This document shows positions 9,824 to 22,158 of a stretch of 64,000 bases of DNA, one piece after another. The stretch is taken from the NCBI GenBank assembly GCA_029844215.1, contig CM056728.1, positions 55,095,789 through 55,159,788 of the forward strand, given 5' to 3'. The notes under the pieces are model-generated. The model ran no database searches. It was not told the origin of the DNA and saw only the letters and a list, made by a program, of their open reading frames with translations. The position numbers were made by a program, and so were the translations under genes. Position 1 is the first letter of the stretch. Each line of letters opens with the position of its first letter. The DNA is from Przewalskia tangutica (taxonomy: Eukaryota > Streptophyta > Magnoliopsida > Solanales > Solanaceae).

Positions 9824-12800
9824 TGTTATACCCCGTATTTCCAGAGTATGTACGTGAGGACGTACGTAGAAAATTTAAGCCTTAAGGATTGGCAAGAATC
9901 GAAATTTGTACACAAGTGCCGAAAAGAGTCGTTTTTCGACGAAACGTTTTACTAGACTTGCGAAGGGAAAAATACGGCTATGTCATTTTTAATTTTTGCG
10001 GATTTTTCCGAGAGACGAAACATTTTGGACCAACGGGAGTCACCCTCACATTGGAAGAGAGTGTGGGCGGTAATGGACGAAAGGGAGCAATGGGTTAGGT
10101 AGGATATTTTGTGCAAGTTGGTGTGGTAGATGGATAAGGTCCATATGGTTAAATCTTGACCCTACACTTGCATGGCACTTGGCTTGATCTTGACCATTGG
10201 TTGGCCATTGCTTGACCTATAAATACCCCTCTAAGTTGAAGACTTTCTTCATCCACACTTGAGCATTTCTCTAAGTCTCAAACTACTCCCTCCCTCTTGA
10301 GTTTCGTCCGCCACACCCCTCCCCCCTTTGTGAGCCCTAGCCGAGAACACTACCCCCCCTAGCCTAGTTGTTTTCGATAAATACCCCCCCCCTTCTTGGT
10401 AGAAATACTCTCCAAGTATTGTTATAATGCCCAAATACCTTAGCCCATATACCTTGTAGTACTTTCCAAAGTTACCTCTATACGTAGAGCCCGGAAATAC
10501 TATTATACTTTCCTTTAGCCACTAAACGAAACCCTAAGGAAAACCTTCATAGTCGGTTGAAGTGTTAAGTAGAAGTTCGTAGAACTTCTAAGGGTTGTTC
10601 GGAGGCGGGTTGGGCGCGCGGAGTAGGAGCTTAACGTTGCTCGGGGCGACATTAAACTTGGATAATTTTGGGCTCATCGAGGTAAATACTCTGTCCTTCT
10701 ATTGTAATTGGAAATTACATCTGTAGTAGTATAGAAACGAATATAAGATTCATAGAAGAGATTTGAAGTAATAGAAGGATATTAGAATAGACTTGGCGAA
10801 ATCACATCAGAAGAATTAAGTAGAAGATTAAACTGTACTTACATAGGACTGTATTTACAGTAGACTGATAACCTTTATTGGTTGAATGTTCTGCGAGTAG
10901 CATGTGCTACTTGGAAGATGGACAAGGCTAGCCGGGTTATAGCCGTGGAGCGTTTTGCTTATAGTCGATAATCGTCGCGAGGTATGTGATTCTTCCTATA
11001 CTCTTGAGCATGATATTTTAAAGGAATATATATATAGTACGGTAGACGTACGTGTGGCAATGTCTTTTGACTTAAACCTGAATAATAAGAATCTTGAAGT
11101 ATTTTAAAGGAATATATATAGTACGGTAGACGTACGTGTGTTAACTAAATGTAGTGTTACGGCAATGTCTTTTGACTTAAGCCTGAATAATAAGAACCTT
11201 GAATGTATTTTAAAAGAATTAAGAAACCTTTTTTGGAAAGAAGAGTAATACTTGGTTTTGAAAACATAAGAGTTATACTATCTTTATGGGAAGTTAGGTA
11301 TAACGTCTTAAGAGAGATAAAGAGAATGGTTTACTGATTTTTAGAAGTTAAGAGACTTAATCTTAAAAGATAAGAGACTTGACTTAATATGGATGTTTGT
11401 GTGAAACCTCATTCGTGAGTAATGAGTACTTGGTTTTTAAAAGGGAATAATGTTTTACTGATTTCGGAAATCAGAATGAGTATCGACAAACCATTGCAGC
11501 GTTAATAAAGGAAAATGTATTGAATAATAAAGTATTATTAAAACCTGTAGAAACCTCCATCTGCATAGAAGCTAAGATGAGACAAAATGATATTACATTT
11601 CCTAGATCATGGCTGCTTAATAAGATTGCTTATGAACAAGAATAACCTACACTCATATAAGGCATATGTTTCTCAGATTGTTTAAAAGAGAATTATATTC
11701 TTAAATAATTAAGACTATGAACTATGAAACTTTTCTAAAATAAAGAGACCTGAGTAATTGAAATTAGGCAAACTGGAACTTTAGGGGAAAGAATGTTGTT
11801 GAAAAGGAAAGTGTTTTGGTTTACCTAAAAATGTTAGTCACTCTATTTTTATACTACGGGTATCGGGTGACCTTTATAAAAGGAATGGATCTCTTTAAAA
11901 GGAATTTAACGTACGTAGTACTTTAGGGTTAATGTCACGACCCGAACCCGGGCCCGTGACTGGTGCCTTACCCGGACACCCAAGTAGCCATACATCAGAG
12001 TAATCAGCGGAACATAAAACAAGACATGAAAATATTATGAAGTAAAGCGATGTCGAGAAAAACTTGCCTTTCGGCATATATATAAATCAATTTAAAACGA
12101 CGATTACATCCTTATTACAACTCGCCCACAGCGATTACTACTGGACCTCTAAGAATGATACGACAACAATGGCGGGACGGGGCCCGCCATACCACGAATG
12201 TAAATACCTACAACGACGGGGACTATACGTGATAAGCCTCGGAGAAGCGGAGCTTTCCCAACTGAATGTGACCTAAGAGCGAGGATCGATGGCGGTGTAC
12301 CTTTACTGCGGCATGAACGCGGCCTCGGAGGTCGATAACAGTGCAGAGTATGTGGCGAAAATAAATCGTAAATGAAATCATAGTAGTCTATATAAAGCGG
12401 GAGACATGTATGATAACCAAACTACGATTCACAATAAATAGCGATCATGTCAAGTCGAGGACTCACGCCAAAGTCATCACTCAAATATAACTATGGGTCT
12501 CACGCCCACAACATCAATCATGCCCGTGGAATACCTTCCTCACTGCCGGCAGTCTATGATATAAAAACATCAAGGAATACACATGAACACGTGTCCGCTG
12601 TGTCCTAATAAAATCGTGCAGGTAAATGCGAAGGCATAGCCGACTACTAAAACCCACAGTACCAACAAGGTCATAAACTGTATCATGAGATCTGTCTAGA
12701 CCGTCACATGATCAAAGCTGGCCACTCGCCCGCAGTATCTAATGTGCGCGTCTAGCCCTGGAACTCTCCGCAGCTCCGCATAGGCCAAACTCATAGGCGC

Positions 12801-15800
12801 GTGAGGTATAACCCGCATCGGTAGCTACTCCCGGCATCCGCTGGACTCGCGATCCGCGTGGCCACATAGTGCGTGACCATAAAGGCCGCCGCACTAACAC
12901 GGAACTCGTAGCTCGCATAGGCCACGGGACCCGCGTGAGGTATTCTCGAATCATAGGTCACCTGGACACTTTGAGTCTACCCGCGTCGGAGGCGACTTAA
13001 CCTCCGGAAACAAGTCAAGGTGAGTGGTACAATACCAACATATCGGCTGATAGTGAAACAATTTAAGCGCAATCGAGGGGAAACCCCCTTTACACAAACA
13101 TCACAAGATACTAACACACGTAGCATCCTAGCATGTTTACTTAACAAATCAACAAGAAAGTATTACAAGGCTATCACAACCCAGCACAATCAAGTTTATA
13201 CACACAAGGCACTTTCTACTATATGATTAACAAGATCGGGTTTTATCCCCAAGTACTTCATACATTAACTTTTTTAAAAGATACGTTACTTTCAAAAGTC
13301 ACACAATACGTAGTATATGAAAATAGAGTGATTATCTTTTGAAGTAAATCAAAACACTTCTCTTTGTAAAATCAAGTAACAACATTCTTTTCCAAACGTT
13401 TCAAGTTTGCCTATTTTCAATTACTCAAGTTTCTCATTTTCGAAAGGTTTCGTAGTTCATAGTCTTATTCATTTAAGAATATAATTCTCTTTTAAACAAT
13501 CTGAGAAACATATGTCTTATATGTGAGTAGGTTATTCTTGTTCATAATCAATCTTATTAAGCAGCCATGATCTAGGAAATGTAATATCATTTTGTCTCAT
13601 CTTAGCTTATGCGGATGGAGGTTTCTCTTGGTTTTAATAATACTTCATTAATCAAAACATTTCCCTTTATTAATTTGCAGTGGTTTGTCGATACTCATTC
13701 TGATTTCCGAAATCAGTAAAACATTATTCCTTTTAAAAACCAAGTACTCATTACTCACGAATGAGGTTTCACACAAAATTCATATTAATTCAATTAAGTT
13801 AAGTCTCTTATCTTATAAGATCAAGTCTCTTAACTTCTATCATCAGTAAATCATTCGTTTTATCTTTCTTAAGCCGTTATACCTAACTTCCCATAAAGCT
13901 AGTATAACTCTTAAGCTTTTAAAACCAAGTATTACTCTTCTTTCAAAAACAGTTCTTAAGTCTCTTGAATTACTTCAAGATTCTAATTATTCGGGCTTAA
14001 GTCAAAAGACATTGCCGTACAACTACGTTCAATTAGCACGCGTACGTCTACCGTACTATATATATATATTCTTTTAAAATACATGCTCAAGAGGATAGGA
14101 AGAATCACATACCTCGCGACGATTATCGACTATTAGCAAATCGCTCCACGGCTATAACCCGGCTAGCCTCGTCCACTTCTCAAGTAGCACATGCTACTCG
14201 CAGAACATTCAACCTATACAGGTTATACAAGTCTATCAAAGTCTAGACTACTCGGTAGAATAAACCTAGATACAAGATTCTACGGAAAATTGGGCAGCCC
14301 TTCCCTACCCGTCAAACTACACAAGTCTACTGTAATACAATCCTATGTAAGTACAGTCCAATTCTCTTCTTTAAATTCAGTCTTAAGTCCAAAGACATTG
14401 CCACAAAACTATGTTCAGTTCTATATATAGTATACTTCAACTATATATTCCTACAACATGTAATTCCAATTACAATAGGGGGACAAGATATTTACCTCGA
14501 TAAGCCCAAAATCCAAGTTTAATGTCGCTCCTGAGCACCGTTTAGCTCCAACCCGCTCCAAACAACCCTTAGAAGTTCTAACCAACTTCTACTTAATACT
14601 CCAACCAACTATGAAGATTTTCCTTAGGGTTTCGGTTTGAGACAAAAAGGACATACGGTAGTATTTCCGGGCTCTACGTATAGAGGGATCTTTGGAATAC
14701 TACAAGGTATACGGCTAAGGTAATTTGGGTATAGTAACAATACTATGGAGAGTATTTCTACCAAGAGGGGGGTATTTATACGAGACAACACCACAAGGGT
14801 GTATACCTCGGCCAACCCACTAGGGGTACTATCGGCCAAGGGGAGGGCTCTCGGCAAAGCCTCGCAAAGGGGGCGAGAACACCACAAGAGAGGGGGGAAG
14901 GATTTCTAAGACTTAGAACATTTTAGGATGAATAAGTCTTCAAAGGGGAGGAGTATTTATAGGTCAAGCAAAGGCCAACCAATGGCCAAGATCATGCCAA
15001 GTAGTAGGCAAGTGTAAGGTCAAGATTTGGACAAATGTGTGTGGGTCCCACTTTATCAATCAACACACAAAATATCGTACCAACCCCAATGCTCCAATTC
15101 GGCTCACTACCGCCCATAGGTCCACCAATGAGAGGGTGCCAAGTGGCGCCCTCTTGTTGGTCCAACACGTTTCGTCTCTCGGAAAAATCCGCAAAAATTA
15201 AAAATGTCATAGCCGGAATTTTCCCTTCGCAAGTTGTGTAAAACGTTTCGTCGAAAAACGACTCTAATCGGGTGTTGTGCACAAAGTAAAATCGGCCAAG
15301 CCACTTTAAAGCCCAAACTTTTCAACGTACGTCCTTACGTACATACACTGGAAATACGGGGTATAACAGTTAAAACCCGGACTTTGATATAAAATGGAAG
15401 TACCTTGAGTTGTGTATAACTTGCCTATGCTTGTTGTTGTATAACTTGTCTATGCTTGTTGTTGTGTAACTCGCCTATGCTTGTTGTGATAGCCTTTGTT
15501 GTGCAAGAATTGTGTTTCTATACTCTGGCGTCTCGATGGAGGCGGTTGACTTGTTGAGCTTACTTGGGCGTCTGGCGTGTGGAAGTTTCCGCAGGTATGC
15601 TTCCATGATTATTGTTACATGGGCATGTCTAAACGTCTGAATTCCGGGGCATGTGGCCATGCGGCGGGTTGATTACGATATATGGTTATTATTATTACAT
15701 GGGCGTATGCTGCCGTCACGAAATTCGGGCATGTGGCGTGCGGCGAGGTTGACCACCAGTATATTGTTGTTGATGTTACATGGACATATACTGCCGTCTG

Positions 15801-16485
15801 CAGTCGGGGCATGTGGCCATGCGGCATTGTTATTATTGTTGCATCATGGGCGTATACGCACCGTCTGCAGTCCGGCATGCGGCCATGATCACGAACATGA
15901 TTGATGTTGTGGGCGTGAGACCCATAGTTATATATTGAGTGATGACTTTGAGGCGTGAGTCACGACTTGATCGCTTTATGTTGCGTCTTGTATTTTGGTT
16001 ATCATACATGTCTCTGCTTTATATAGAGTTATGATTTAAGCTGCGATATTTTGATTTCACATACTTGGTACTGTTGTCTTGACCTCCTTCGGTGTGTTCA
16101 TGCGCGGTAGGAGTACCGGTAGTTGATCCTCGCTCATGGAGCCTGATTCGCGTATTAGGAAGCTCGTTTCTCGGAGGCTTATTCTTGGTATGTGTTCCAC
16201 GAGTTGTAGGTTCTTGTACATTGAGGGTATGGCGGGGCCACTGTCCGTCATGGTTGTTGTAAATCTTAAGTGCATGTAATCTTGTTGTGGCGGGGTTGTA
16301 AAAAGATTAAAGCTGTTGGGTTTTATGTATTTATATCTGAAGGCAAGCTATTTTGGTTGCTTTGTTTATATATAATATCTCTTGCTTCATGTCTTGTTTT
16401 TATGTTCCGCTGATTTTCTCTGATGTATGACTACTTGGGTGCCCGGGTAAGGCACCAGTCACGGGCCCGGGTTCGGGTCGTGACA
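9824..16485 (+). repeat. 3' LTR of B, split by solo LTR S
   Basis: Segments 9824-11932 and 15374-16485 form one LTR of about 3221 bp, nearly the same length as the 5' LTR and highly similar to it. The site of S is proved by the empty 5' LTR, which reads GGGTTAAAACCC at about 6443. Small differences between the two LTRs cluster at CG/CNG positions. A TATA box lies at 10218. Confidence 0.93.
11933..15368 (-). mobile_element. Element S: solo LTR, inverted, inside B 3' LTR
   Basis: 3436 bp from TGTCACGACCCGAACC to GGGGTATAACA, flanked by exact GTTAA copies (11928-11932 and 15369-15373). No PBS, interior or second LTR is present, so the element was reduced to one LTR by recombination. It is a relative of B's own LTR in opposite orientation: for example 13680-13775 is nearly the reverse complement of the segment around 11400-11494. 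A minus-strand TATA box lies at 14954-14961. A degraded tandem region is at about 12700-12960. Confidence 0.94.
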
Positions 16486-16810
16486 CCAACGCAACCAACC
16501 GTTCGTCGATAGGACGTCGGAGTAGAAAGTTATGGGAGTTACAAGTGCAGTGCGTAGTCGGACAAAAATGTGTTTCGGACAAAGCGGCGCGCGGCGCGGA
16601 TGCGAGCGCGGCGCGGATATCTTGGTCGCTGAGATTCTGAGCCGGCCGGGAAGCGGCGCGGCTCGGAAGTCTGTAAGTCGCGAAGTTTGTAGCCGCTTGG
16701 CTGGCGAGAATCTGGCGGAAAAACTGAGGAAATCTGATTTTCTTCTTTTAAAAAGACCTTGGGAGGGTGACAAGTGTCCCCCCCATCTGATTTCTTGCAT
16801 GCCTTATATT

Positions 16811-16833
16811 GACCAAGTCTTGAAGACTTGGTC
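16811..16833. repeat. 23-bp palindrome in Y
   Basis: GACCAAGTCTT and AAGACTTGGTC are perfect 11-bp arms around a single G. It lies in the U3 side of Y, upstream of CT-rich sequence. It could be a protein-binding site or an RNA hairpin; the function is unknown. Confidence 0.8.
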
Positions 16834-18109
16834 ATCTTTCAAATCCCTCTCTCTCTCTAAGCTTAAGCTCCCACTTCTCTCTAAAATTCCAAGAGGAATT
16901 CAAGCCTAAGAAAAATCTGAAAAGTTAAGGACAAGAAGGAAGCTTGTGGCTGTCTTGTAGGAGTAGTTGTGGTGGTGTTCTTGGAAATGAGGCTAGCAAA
17001 GTTGTTGGAATAAGTTTGGCTAAAGCTTTAAGGTAACATTTCTTCTCTTGTGGTTAGTTATTAATGTTGCATGTGAAGAAGAAGGGATGTGTAGTATTAA
17101 ATAATGCACTTAGAGTCATTGCATGTAAGAAATGTGGTTTGGATATGATAGAATTGGTTGAGAAGATATTATGAGCATGTTGTAGCCTAAAAACTACCTT
17201 AGAATTGTTAAGTGAATTGTTGTACCATATGGGGCAGAATTTTACACACCCAAGTTTAGGTGTGTAATCCCCTTTGAAATGTTTGGATTGTTGAGCCTTA
17301 AAAGTGGCGTTTGGATGTTAAATTCGGCCTTGAGAAAGATGGCAAAGTATGTAGAAACGAAGGAAATGCTGCCCAATTTTCCATAGAATTTAGTGACTTT
17401 GAACTTGGATTATTCTACATTGAAATTAGAGGTTAATAAACGTATCATGGTTATTTTAGGTTGACATATTACTTGCGGTAGTTTGGGCTTAGCAAGTGGA
17501 TTGACCGAAGAGGTATGTGGAAACTTTCTTATCTCTTGAGCATGAGTAGTTATAACTATATAGTACGGTAGACGTACGTGTTTTAAATGAAGTAAATCCT
17601 TTTGTTATACTTGACTTGTTTTAAAGAAAATGTCTAAGTTGGTAGGGTTAATAAGTTAACCCGCTTGTTCTTGAGGAGTGGTTTATCCTAAATAAGGTAG
17701 ACAAGGATTTCTTGACATAAAGAAGTATAGAGTACTTGGTGTGAAAGTATTGAGTATTGAATTATTCTAAAAGATAAGAGGCTTGTAGTATTTTGAAATT
17801 GTGTCAATTTGTTTGAAGTATAAGTCTCTTGATTAGTAAAAGAACGAAATGGTTTATAAGGAGTTATAACGGCTTTATGGGAAGTTAGTTATAACGGCCT
17901 TATGAGAGGATAAGAATGTCTTAATTTCTAAAGCATAAAGTTAGTATAACGGATTTATGGGAAGTTGGTTATAATAACTTTATGGAAGGTTAAGAAAGTT
18001 GTCTATTTTGATTAATGGGCATAAGTTGCCTAGATTGTGAAAAATTGAAGTTACTTGGTTTCAAGCTTGAAATGAGTTTTCTAAAGGTGTAGTAACTTAC
18101 CTTGAAAGA

Positions 18110-18290
18110 TAGACACGCCTTGATAGTGCTTTGGCTCGTTTAATTGAGAATTATTCTATTTGTGCCTTGATAGTACTTTGGCTTGTTTAATTGAGAATTA
18201 TTCTATTTGTGCCTTGATAGTACGTTGGCTTGTTTAATTGAGAATTATTTTATGTGTGCCTTGATAAGTACTTTGGCTTGCTTAAGTAAG
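18110..18290 (+). repeat. 47-bp tandem repeat in Y, about 4 units
   Basis: Units contain GCCTTGATAGTACTTTGGCT and TTGAGAATTATTCTATT, spaced 47 bases. The same unit occurs inverted, 48 bp long and in six copies, in element U (56172-56450). Confidence 0.9.
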
Positions 18291-21279
18291 GATTCTCTTG
18301 GTTTATGTGAAAAGAAGGCATGGTAATTGTCTTGGTTTATGTAAAGACATGGTATTGAAATTCGAATTAAAAGCATGTAGTTGTGAGTCCACTTAGGCGT
18401 ACCGTCAGTGATGGAGGATTCCACGGGTACGCTTCCATTGTCTTAGTTATGAGTCTACTTGGGCGTACCGTCAGTGATGGAGGATTCCACGGGTATGCGG
18501 CCATGATGAGGGTTCGTTTCCCTGTTGACAGTATTATTCCATGGACTACCTCTCCATGAGGTCTACTAATGCAGGGTGGATCTGGTAGTTAGCCCTCGTA
18601 CTTGCCCCAGTCAGAGACGTGACGCAGGGTGGATCTGGTAGTTGGCTTTCGTACTTGCCCCGGTCAGTGTTAGAGCGAAGTTGTGTGATGCAGGGTGGAT
18701 CTGGTGGTTAGCATGCGTAGTTGCCCCGGTCAGCGATGTGACGCAAGGTGGATCTGGTAGAGGCTATCGTACTTGCCCCGATCAGCTTAGTGATTCAGGT
18801 AATTAGTATTGTTTGTTATACCCCGTATTTCCAGAGTATGTACGTGAAGACGTACGTACGAAAGTTAATCCTTAAAGTAGGCAAGGTTCGAAATTTGTGC
18901 ACAACCCCCGAAAAGAGTCGTTTTCCGACGAAACGTTTTACAAACTTTGCGAAGGGAAAATTCCGGCTATGTCATTTATTATTTTTGCGGATTTTTCCGG
19001 GAGATGGAATATTTTGGACCAACGGGAGGGTGACACTTGTCACCCTCAATGGACGGCAAACATGGGGCTTCCTTGGACGATTTTTGTGGCTCTTTTTTTT
19101 GTCAAGTAGTTGGTAGGATATTTTGGTGGTAGATGGATAAGGTGTACTTGGGTAAATCTTGGCCTTACACTTGCCTAGCACTTGGCTTCATCTTGGCCAT
19201 TGGTTGGCCTATAAATACCCCTTAGTTGATGAGTTATATCATCCACACTGAGCAAATTCAAGTCTAAAAATACTCCTCCCTCTTGAGGTTTCGTCCGCCA
19301 CTCCCCTTTGAGGCCTCGTGAGAACACTACCCACTAGCCTAGTTGTTTTAGAAATACCTCCCTTGGTTGAGAAATACTTCTCCAAGTATTGTTATTATGC
19401 CACTAAATACCTTAGCCCATATATCTTGTAGTACTTTCCAAAGTTACCTCTATCGTAGAGCAGGAAATACTATTATACTTCCTTAAGTCACAAAAACGAA
19501 ACCCTAAAGAAATCTTCATAGTTGATTGAAGTATTTAAGTAGAAGTTGGTTAGAACTTCTAAGGGTTGTTTGGAGCGGGTTGGAGCGCACGGAGTAGGAG
19601 CTAAACCTTGCTCAAGATCGACATTTAAACTTGGATAATTTTTGGGCTTATCGAGGTAAATCATCTTGTCCCCCTATTGTTATTGGAAATTACATGTTGT
19701 AGGAATATATAGTTGAAGTATACTATATATAGAACTGAACATAGTTTTGCGGCAATGTCTTTTGACTTAAGCCTGAATTTAAAGAAGAAGCTGTAATTAC
19801 ATGGGTGTATTACAGTGAGACTTGTGTAGCATTCTTGTGAAGTAGAATTGTACACATCCGGATTAGGCGTACAACCCATCAGGGAGTTGTTGGCTGTTAG
19901 CGAGCCTCGATAGAGGAGGAGAATTACGGTTGCGGGGAGGAGAGGTCTTTGCCGAATTTTACGTAGAATATTCTACGTTGAGATCGAGATGTTAAGAGGC
20001 GCCTTGTGTCCTCTATAGGTTGAAGTAATACGTGTGGCGTGATATACTTGGCTTAAGGAGTAGCCGACGGTTTGAGGTACTTGGAGCGTTTTGCTATTAG
20101 TCGATAATCGTCGCGAGGTATGTGAACCTCTTCCTATCTTTTCTAGCATGATATGTGTATAACTATAGTGCGGTGAGCGTACGTGTGTTAAATGTATTTG
20201 ATTGGTTTAAAACATAAAGTGTTATAACGGCTTTATGGGAAGTTGGTTATAACGACTTTATGTAGGTAAGAAAATGCTTTGTGGTTTTAAAAGGTAGCGA
20301 TTTGACTTATAAGCGACTTGATGTGTGATAATAAAGAACTTGATGTATTTCAAAAGAATCATTTTGAAAGAAGAGTAATATTTGGTTTTTGAAAGCTTAA
20401 GAGTTATACTAGCTTTATGGGGAGTTAGGTATAACGTCTTAAGGAAGATAAAAGGGATAATGTTTTACTGATTTCGGAAATGAGAACAAGTATCGAACAA
20501 ACCACTGCAGCGTTAATAAAGGAAAATGTACTGACTAATGAATTATTATAAAAACCAGTAGAAACCTCCATCTGCATAGAAGCTAAGATAAGACAAAATG
20601 ATATTACATTTTCTAGATCATGGCTGCTTTAATAAGATGGTTATAAACAAGAATAAACTGCTCACACATATGGCATATATTACTCAATTGTTTTAAAAGA
20701 GATTTAGACATTGAACTATGAAACTTTTCTAAAATAAAGAGACTTGAGTAATTGAAATTAGGCAAACTGGAGCTTTAGGAAAAGAATGTTGTTACCTGAT
20801 TTTAGAAAAAAAGAAGTGTTCTGGTTTACTTAAAAATGTGAGTCACTCTAATTTTTATACTACGGGTATCGGGTGACTTTTATAAAAGGAATGGATCTCT
20901 TTAAAAGGAATTTAACGTATGTAGTACTTTAGGGTTAAAACCCGAACTTTGGCATAAAATGAAAGTACCTTGAGTTGTGTGTAACTTGCCTATGCTTGTT
21001 ATTGTGTAACTTGCCTATGCTTGTTGTTGTGTAACTTGCCTATGCACATTGTTGTGTCACTTTCCTATGCTTGCTTTGATAGCCTTGGTGTGCAAGAATT
21101 GTGTTTCTATACTTTCGCGTCTCGATGGAGGGCGGTTGACTTGTTGAGAACTTACTTGGGCGTCTGGCGGTGTGGGAGATTCCACGGGTATGCTTCCATT
21201 ATTATTGTTACATGGGCATGTCTACACCGATGATGGATTCTGTGGACATGTGACCATTATGGTTATTTATGGCGAAGTA

Positions 21280-21720
21280 TCGTGACTTACGGTTGTGATC
21301 GGGTGCGTAGCCTGTTTACTTGCCCCCGTCAGCTACGTGACGCAGGTGGATCTGGTAGAGGTTATTGCACTTGCCACGTGTCAGCGTCGCGGCGAAGTAT
21401 CGTGACTTACGGTTGTGAGCTGGTGCTTAGCCGATTAACTTGCCCCGTCGGCTCATTGGCGCGAGGAGGAGCCGGTGGAGGCTAGTGCACTTGCGCGTGT
21501 CAGCTTCGCGAGTCAGTGTTTGGATGGAGCTTCATGACTTACGGTTGTGATCTGGTGCGTAGCCGATTCACTTGCCCCCGTCAGCTACGTGGCGCAGGGA
21601 GGAGCTGGTGGAGGCTATTGCACTTGCCACGTGTCAGCTTCATGATATGGTTGTACATTATTATTGGTACGGTCGGATCTGGTAGTTATACTTGCCCCGT
21701 ACGGTTTTTATGACACAGGT
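21280..21720 (+). repeat. Degenerate minisatellite in Z
   Basis: Recurring phrases are GACTTACGGTTGTGA, TGGTGCGTAGCC, ACTTGCCCC-GTCAGC and GGAGCTGGTGGAGGC, in units of variable length (about 110-130 bp with sub-repeats). It holds the same relative position as the minisatellites of the other LTRs. Confidence 0.7.
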
Positions 21721-22158
21721 GGGACCTGGTGTTCATGTATACTCCTTGGTGTTGTTATATCATAGACTGCCGGCAGTGAGGAAGGAATTCCACGGGCACG
21801 AGTGATGATTTGGAGGGCGTGAGTCCCTGACTTGATATGACTGTTTATATGTTGTGTACTGTAGTTTGGTTATCATACATGTCTCCTGCTTTATATAGAC
21901 TGCTATGATTTCATTCTGATATTTTGATTTCATATACTTGGTACATGTTGTCTTGACCTCCTTGAGCTGCGTTCATCTGCAGGTAGAGGTACATCGGTTG
22001 TCGATCCGCTTATAGGATCACATTTCAGCGTATTGAAGCTCGTTCCTTGGAGGCTTATCTTTTGGTATGTTACCACGAGTGCATGGGTTCTTGTACATTC
22101 GGGGTATGGCGGGGCCACTGTCCGTCATAGTTGTTGTAAAAATCTTAAGTGCAGCACT

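Larger units (their letters stand above)
4370..16485 (+). mobile_element. Element B: gag-only LTR retrotransposon (LARD-like)
   Basis: A complete two-LTR element flanked by CCAAC at 4365-4369 and 16486-16490. The first LTR base pair reads TT instead of TG, an apparent G-to-T change; the 3' copy at 9824 has TG. The LTRs are 3219 and about 3221 bp once the nested solo LTR S and its duplication are removed. The interior is only 2235 bp, with PBS, leader hairpins, a gag-like region and a non-coding tail to the PPT. There is no protease, RT or integrase. Long LTRs with a short, polymerase-free interior fit the large retrotransposon derivative type, which depends on proteins made elsewhere. Confidence 0.93.
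16491..18813 (+). mobile_element. Element Y: second LTR segment
   Basis: Resumes Y after B and runs to the insertion of Z. It contains a GC-rich stretch of GGCGCG-type repeats (16582-16622), a palindrome (16811-16833), the long stretch shared with X (from 17033), a 47-bp array (about 18110-18290) and repeated GGTGGATCTGGTAG / ACTTGCCCC units (about 18560-18790). No TATAAATA box like that of the other LTRs is evident. Confidence 0.85.
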
